Shown here piece after piece: positions 49,326 through 51,786 of a stretch of 51,786 nt of DNA; the stretch's first letter is position 1, and each line of letters starts with the position of its first letter. The notes beneath the pieces were generated by a model that saw only the letters and a list, made by a program, of their open reading frames with translations, was not told the origin of the DNA and did not search any database. The stretch covers positions 1 through 51,786 of the forward strand of contig CAKQOE010000016.1 of NCBI GenBank assembly GCA_934255545.1. The letters run 5' to 3'. This DNA comes from an uncultured Clostridia bacterium (GTDB lineage: Bacteria; Bacillota; Clostridia; Peptostreptococcales; Anaerovoracaceae). Both the position numbers and the translations under genes were made by a program.

Positions 49326-51065
49326 TTACTCCCGCAGATCTGAAACAGCCATATCACTATACCGGCTGTCTAAAGTCCGTTCATCATCAAACGCATCAGG
49401 CACGTCACAGTAATAATTAAACGAGCTCTGCACAGTCCTGAACGCATTACTGCTCGACAGCCAGCTGTCCATCATCTCATCCGCCGCCGTTTTCACCGGG
49501 TATCTCAGCCAGTATACCTGATGTGTATAATTAACAAGAGAAACAAACGACCTGTACCCGAACATTTCATTAAGCGTCTCAGCATCACAATATTCGCCGG
49601 GCTCCGCAAGTGACGTCCCGCCGCCCGACTTGTCAAGCTCATAGCTGTCAGATGCGCGGTCATAAACTCCGTACATCACGTAACCGCGCCTGCTCTCGCC
49701 CTTGCGCGGCAGCGAAAACTCGGCAAACACCTCCGACCGCTGTTCTGTCCCCGAAAAGAAGTCAACGCCATCATACGTCTTCCTGCCGAGATAATGATAC
49801 GGCGCAGCATACGTCGTCCCGTCACTGTCATAAAGCACACGCCCAGTCAGCCTTATATCACCCGACTCCTCATCATTTTCAGGGAGCCAGCGCTCATCAT
49901 TGTCACACACAGGACTCAGCTTGATCCCCTCAGTCCCGTAAAAACTGCCGTTCTCTCCGATCTGCGGCTTCTTTGTCCATTCAAAATGGTCGATAAACCT
50001 CCAATGCCCCTCACCGACATTCACGCCGATATCAGTCATCGTCATATTCGTCGAAACATCTTTCTCTGAATTGCAGATCCCCGTCTGAACGCTCCCATCG
50101 CCGTTCATATCGTAATCTTTCCCCCACACAACGACCCTCTGCGCCCCGGCGCAGGCCATAACATCATCATACGTCATATCATCGAGCACGTTCTCAGGAA
50201 ATCCCAATGCAAGCAATTCGTTCCTGACCGAATAAAACCTCACATCCTCACGCGCGCCCATATGCTCCGCAGCTGTATCATCATTAGCATTATCAACAGG
50301 CTGCCAGTCCATATCATACCCACCGAAAAACATATACCCACAGGCTATACAAATGCAGGCCGCAGCGACTGCGCCGATCACAACATTCCTGTCGGACACT
50401 CTGACCTCAGAAGCACGCACAGCATAGCCCGCCGTGTCTATCATTCGGGCCATACGAAGCAAGCTGCGGATGATCATGATATATGCTCCAATCAATAATA
50501 TAAAAATTATCCAGCCCGAAGCGTTCACATACGCAAGCCCCATAAATATGATGTACCATACCACGAGAGCGTTCATAGCGCCGCCCGACGAGCCCTGCCC
50601 GGCTCGCTGCCGTACTGTTATAAAGCCTTGTCTCATAAGCAGCAGCAGCATAAGATTTAAAAAAGCCGTCGCCATAGCCAGCATATCAGCTGCATCCGAG
50701 CTATTAAACTGCGACGCGTATATAGTCGCATTTACAGCCAGCAGCGGTATCCTCGCGCACAGCTGAAAAACGCTTATACCGAAGCAGGCCCTGAAATACC
50801 CGTTGTCGCTTCGCAGCGCCCTGAACCCGAGCATGCACATTATCGCGCCTGCAAACGGAAGTATGTACTGCAGCAGCAAAATATTAAATGTCACTACCGA
50901 TAATGCCATTCCTGCGATGATCATATTTGTGGCGTTACGCCACGGAGTTATGTCGTTTATCATTTCGTCAGAAATGTATTCGGGCATGTTTTCGAGGAAT
51001 AATTCATCAAGTTCATTCTCATTTTCATTTTCTAATATATCTCCGAAAATATTTTTATCTGTCAT
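49326..51065 (-). CDS. Large membrane protein, probable partner (anti-sigma) of the ECF sigma factor
   Basis: I do not recognise a named family. I start at ATG 51065, with GGAGG eight bases upstream and 11 bases of overlap with the sigma gene. An acidic cytoplasmic N-terminus of about 45 residues precedes five or six membrane segments between residues 45 and 250 and an exported C-terminal region of about 320 residues (with YDMNGDGSVQTGICNSEKD). The overlap with the sigma gene and topology suggest it senses an outside signal and holds the sigma factor. A GTG at 51074 is an alternative start. Confidence 0.75.
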   Translation of the reverse strand: MTDKNIFGDILENENENELDELFLENMPEYISDEMINDITPWRNATNMIIAGMALSVVTFNILLLQYILPFAGAIMCMLGFRALRSDNGYFRACFGISVFQLCARIPLLAVNATIYASQFNSSDAADMLAMATAFLNLMLLLLMRQGFITVRQRAGQGSSGGAMNALVVWYIIFMGLAYVNASGWIIFILLIGAYIMIIRSLLRMARMIDTAGYAVRASEVRVSDRNVVIGAVAAACICIACGYMFFGGYDMDWQPVDNANDDTAAEHMGAREDVRFYSVRNELLALGFPENVLDDMTYDDVMACAGAQRVVVWGKDYDMNGDGSVQTGICNSEKDVSTNMTMTDIGVNVGEGHWRFIDHFEWTKKPQIGENGSFYGTEGIKLSPVCDNDERWLPENDEESGDIRLTGRVLYDSDGTTYAAPYHYLGRKTYDGVDFFSGTEQRSEVFAEFSLPRKGESRRGYVMYGVYDRASDSYELDKSGGGTSLAEPGEYCDAETLNEMFGYRSFVSLVNYTHQVYWLRYPVKTAADEMMDSWLSSSNAFRTVQSSFNYYCDVPDAFDDERTLDSRYSDMAVSDLRE

Positions 51066-51609
51066 ATTCCTCACCTCCCAGCATTACGCGCAGCTTTTGT
51101 TTTATCCTGTAAAGCCTTCCTTCTACAGAGCGAGCTGTGAGCCCCGTTTCCGCTGCTATCTGCGCTGTTGACTGCATGTAATAATACTTTCTGAAAAACA
51201 GCGTCCTTTCCTCGAGTGAGAGCCTGTAGACTGCTTCCCGGAACGCTTTGCGGCGTTCTTCCTTAAGCAGCAGTTCCTCCGGTCCCGGCTCGTCCGACGG
51301 TGTATCATGAGGTATGTCCTCATGCGATATATCGGCCGCCTGCTTTTTAGAGTTTCTCAGCCTGTTGAGCGCCGCATTTCTCGCTATCGCCGTTACCCAG
51401 CCTTTCCAGCTTCCGCGGTCTGCATCGTATGTCGATGCTTTTTCCCAGACCTTCATTATGACTTCGGACAGGCACTCCTCCTGTTCGCGCGGATCCTGCA
51501 GCATCGGCGCAATAACATACCTGACAAGCGCGCCGTAAATTTCTGAAAACGCCTGTATGCCGCATTCATTGCGTTCAACAAGCATTTTTATTATCTTTTC
51601 TTCATTCAT
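51055..51609 (-). CDS. ECF-type RNA polymerase sigma factor
   Basis: A 184-residue sigma factor with region 2 (AFSEIYGALVRYVIAPMLQDPREQEECLSEVIMKVWEKASTYD and GWVTAIARNAALNRLRNS) and region 4 (RLSLEERTLFFRKYYYMQSTAQIAAETGLTARSVEGRLYRIKQKLR) both intact, in contrast to the broken one at 42751. The product likely directs transcription for envelope stress or similar signals. It overlaps its membrane partner. An ECF-type promoter ahead of it is not visible, only a sigma-A-like one. Confidence 0.9.
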   Translation of the reverse strand: MNEEKIIKMLVERNECGIQAFSEIYGALVRYVIAPMLQDPREQEECLSEVIMKVWEKASTYDADRGSWKGWVTAIARNAALNRLRNSKKQAADISHEDIPHDTPSDEPGPEELLLKEERRKAFREAVYRLSLEERTLFFRKYYYMQSTAQIAAETGLTARSVEGRLYRIKQKLRVMLGGEEYDR

Positions 51610-51663
51610 ACAGTATCACATCCCGCATATCTGATCCCTATACTCTCCTTTAAATACCCTTCT

Positions 51664-51692
51664 ATATTACAGTACACAAAAAAATCAGTAAA
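51664..51692 (-). promoter_or_regulatory. Promoter of the ECF sigma operon
   Basis: Minus-strand TTTACT (51692-51687) and TAATAT (51669-51664) are 17 bases apart, 55 bases from the sigma start. The copy of the long palindromic element begins only about 15 bases further upstream. Confidence 0.5.
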
Positions 51693-51707
51693 CCCACGCT
51701 CATCATG

Positions 51708-51786
51708 CAAAAAGTATACGTTTTTGTAATACGGGGACGCCGATGCCGGCGGCTGATATACGGAACGCTCCGCGTCGCAGAATGGG
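51708..51786. mobile_element. Second copy of the palindromic element, cut by the window edge
   Basis: From the GTATAC at 51714 to the edge, the sequence matches 38574-38647 with about five differences in 74 bases, including GGGGACGCCGATGCCG, GCTGATATACGGAACGC and CGCAGAATGGG. It lies just upstream of the ECF sigma promoter. Two near-identical copies 13 kb apart show that the element is dispersed. Confidence 0.75.

Overview
The window looks like a chromosomal segment of an endospore-forming member of the Clostridia (Firmicutes). Evidence for this is a clear Spo0A with two 0A boxes, a SpoIVB protease gene, an orphan DUF896 (YnzC-type) gene, a Firmicutes-type NifS/NifU pair, a four-gene dlt operon and strong Shine-Dalgarno sites throughout. 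Coding DNA is moderate in G+C, while intergenic DNA is AT-rich but dotted with short, very GC-rich palindromes. Most genes lie on the minus strand. The exceptions are the dlt operon, a decayed ECF sigma/permease locus and a histidinol-phosphatase gene.

Layout. 1-6.0 kb: a partial gene at the left edge, then mutS-mutL-miaA (mismatch repair and tRNA modification), closed off by a bidirectional terminator. 6.2-10.6 kb: nifS-nifU (Fe-S assembly), a secreted unknown, DUF896, a MarR regulator and spo0A. 10.8-18.0 kb: an FMN enzyme, an FAD enzyme, two unknowns, ModD, an ArsC/Spx-like protein and an AGCS amino-acid/sodium symporter. 18.1-22.8 kb: a cupin-sbcD-sbcC operon. 23.3-29.5 kb: four identical tRNA-Leu(GAG) genes, one to the left and three in 304-bp tandem units to the right of a plus-strand dltABCD operon for D-alanylation of teichoic acids. 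29.7-42.0 kb: an apparent long transcription unit hisZG-hisD-hisB-hisH-hisF-hisI-polA-coaE, followed by an orphan oligopeptide-binding lipoprotein and two unknowns. hisZ and hisG are fused, hisA is absent from its usual place between hisH and hisF, and hisE and hisC are not in the window. A PHP-type histidinol-phosphatase lies apart at 45.3 kb. A palindromic element of about 330 bp sits between hisD and hisB, and the beginning of a second copy runs off the right edge of the window.

42.7-46.3 kb is a decaying accessory region. An ECF sigma gene loses its region 4, an AT-rich four-gene operon of unknown function is inserted next to it, a permease gene appears internally deleted, and a receiver-domain remnant lies directly downstream of spoIVB. 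46.3-51.8 kb carries comEA, a BofC-like membrane protein, spoIVB, and an ECF sigma factor with its overlapping membrane partner.

The observations most worth following up are the long palindromic element inside the his operon, the unknown four-gene insertion, the tRNA-Leu array around dlt with a tandem TTAAG-type operator upstream of dltA, and the unusual composition of the his operon.
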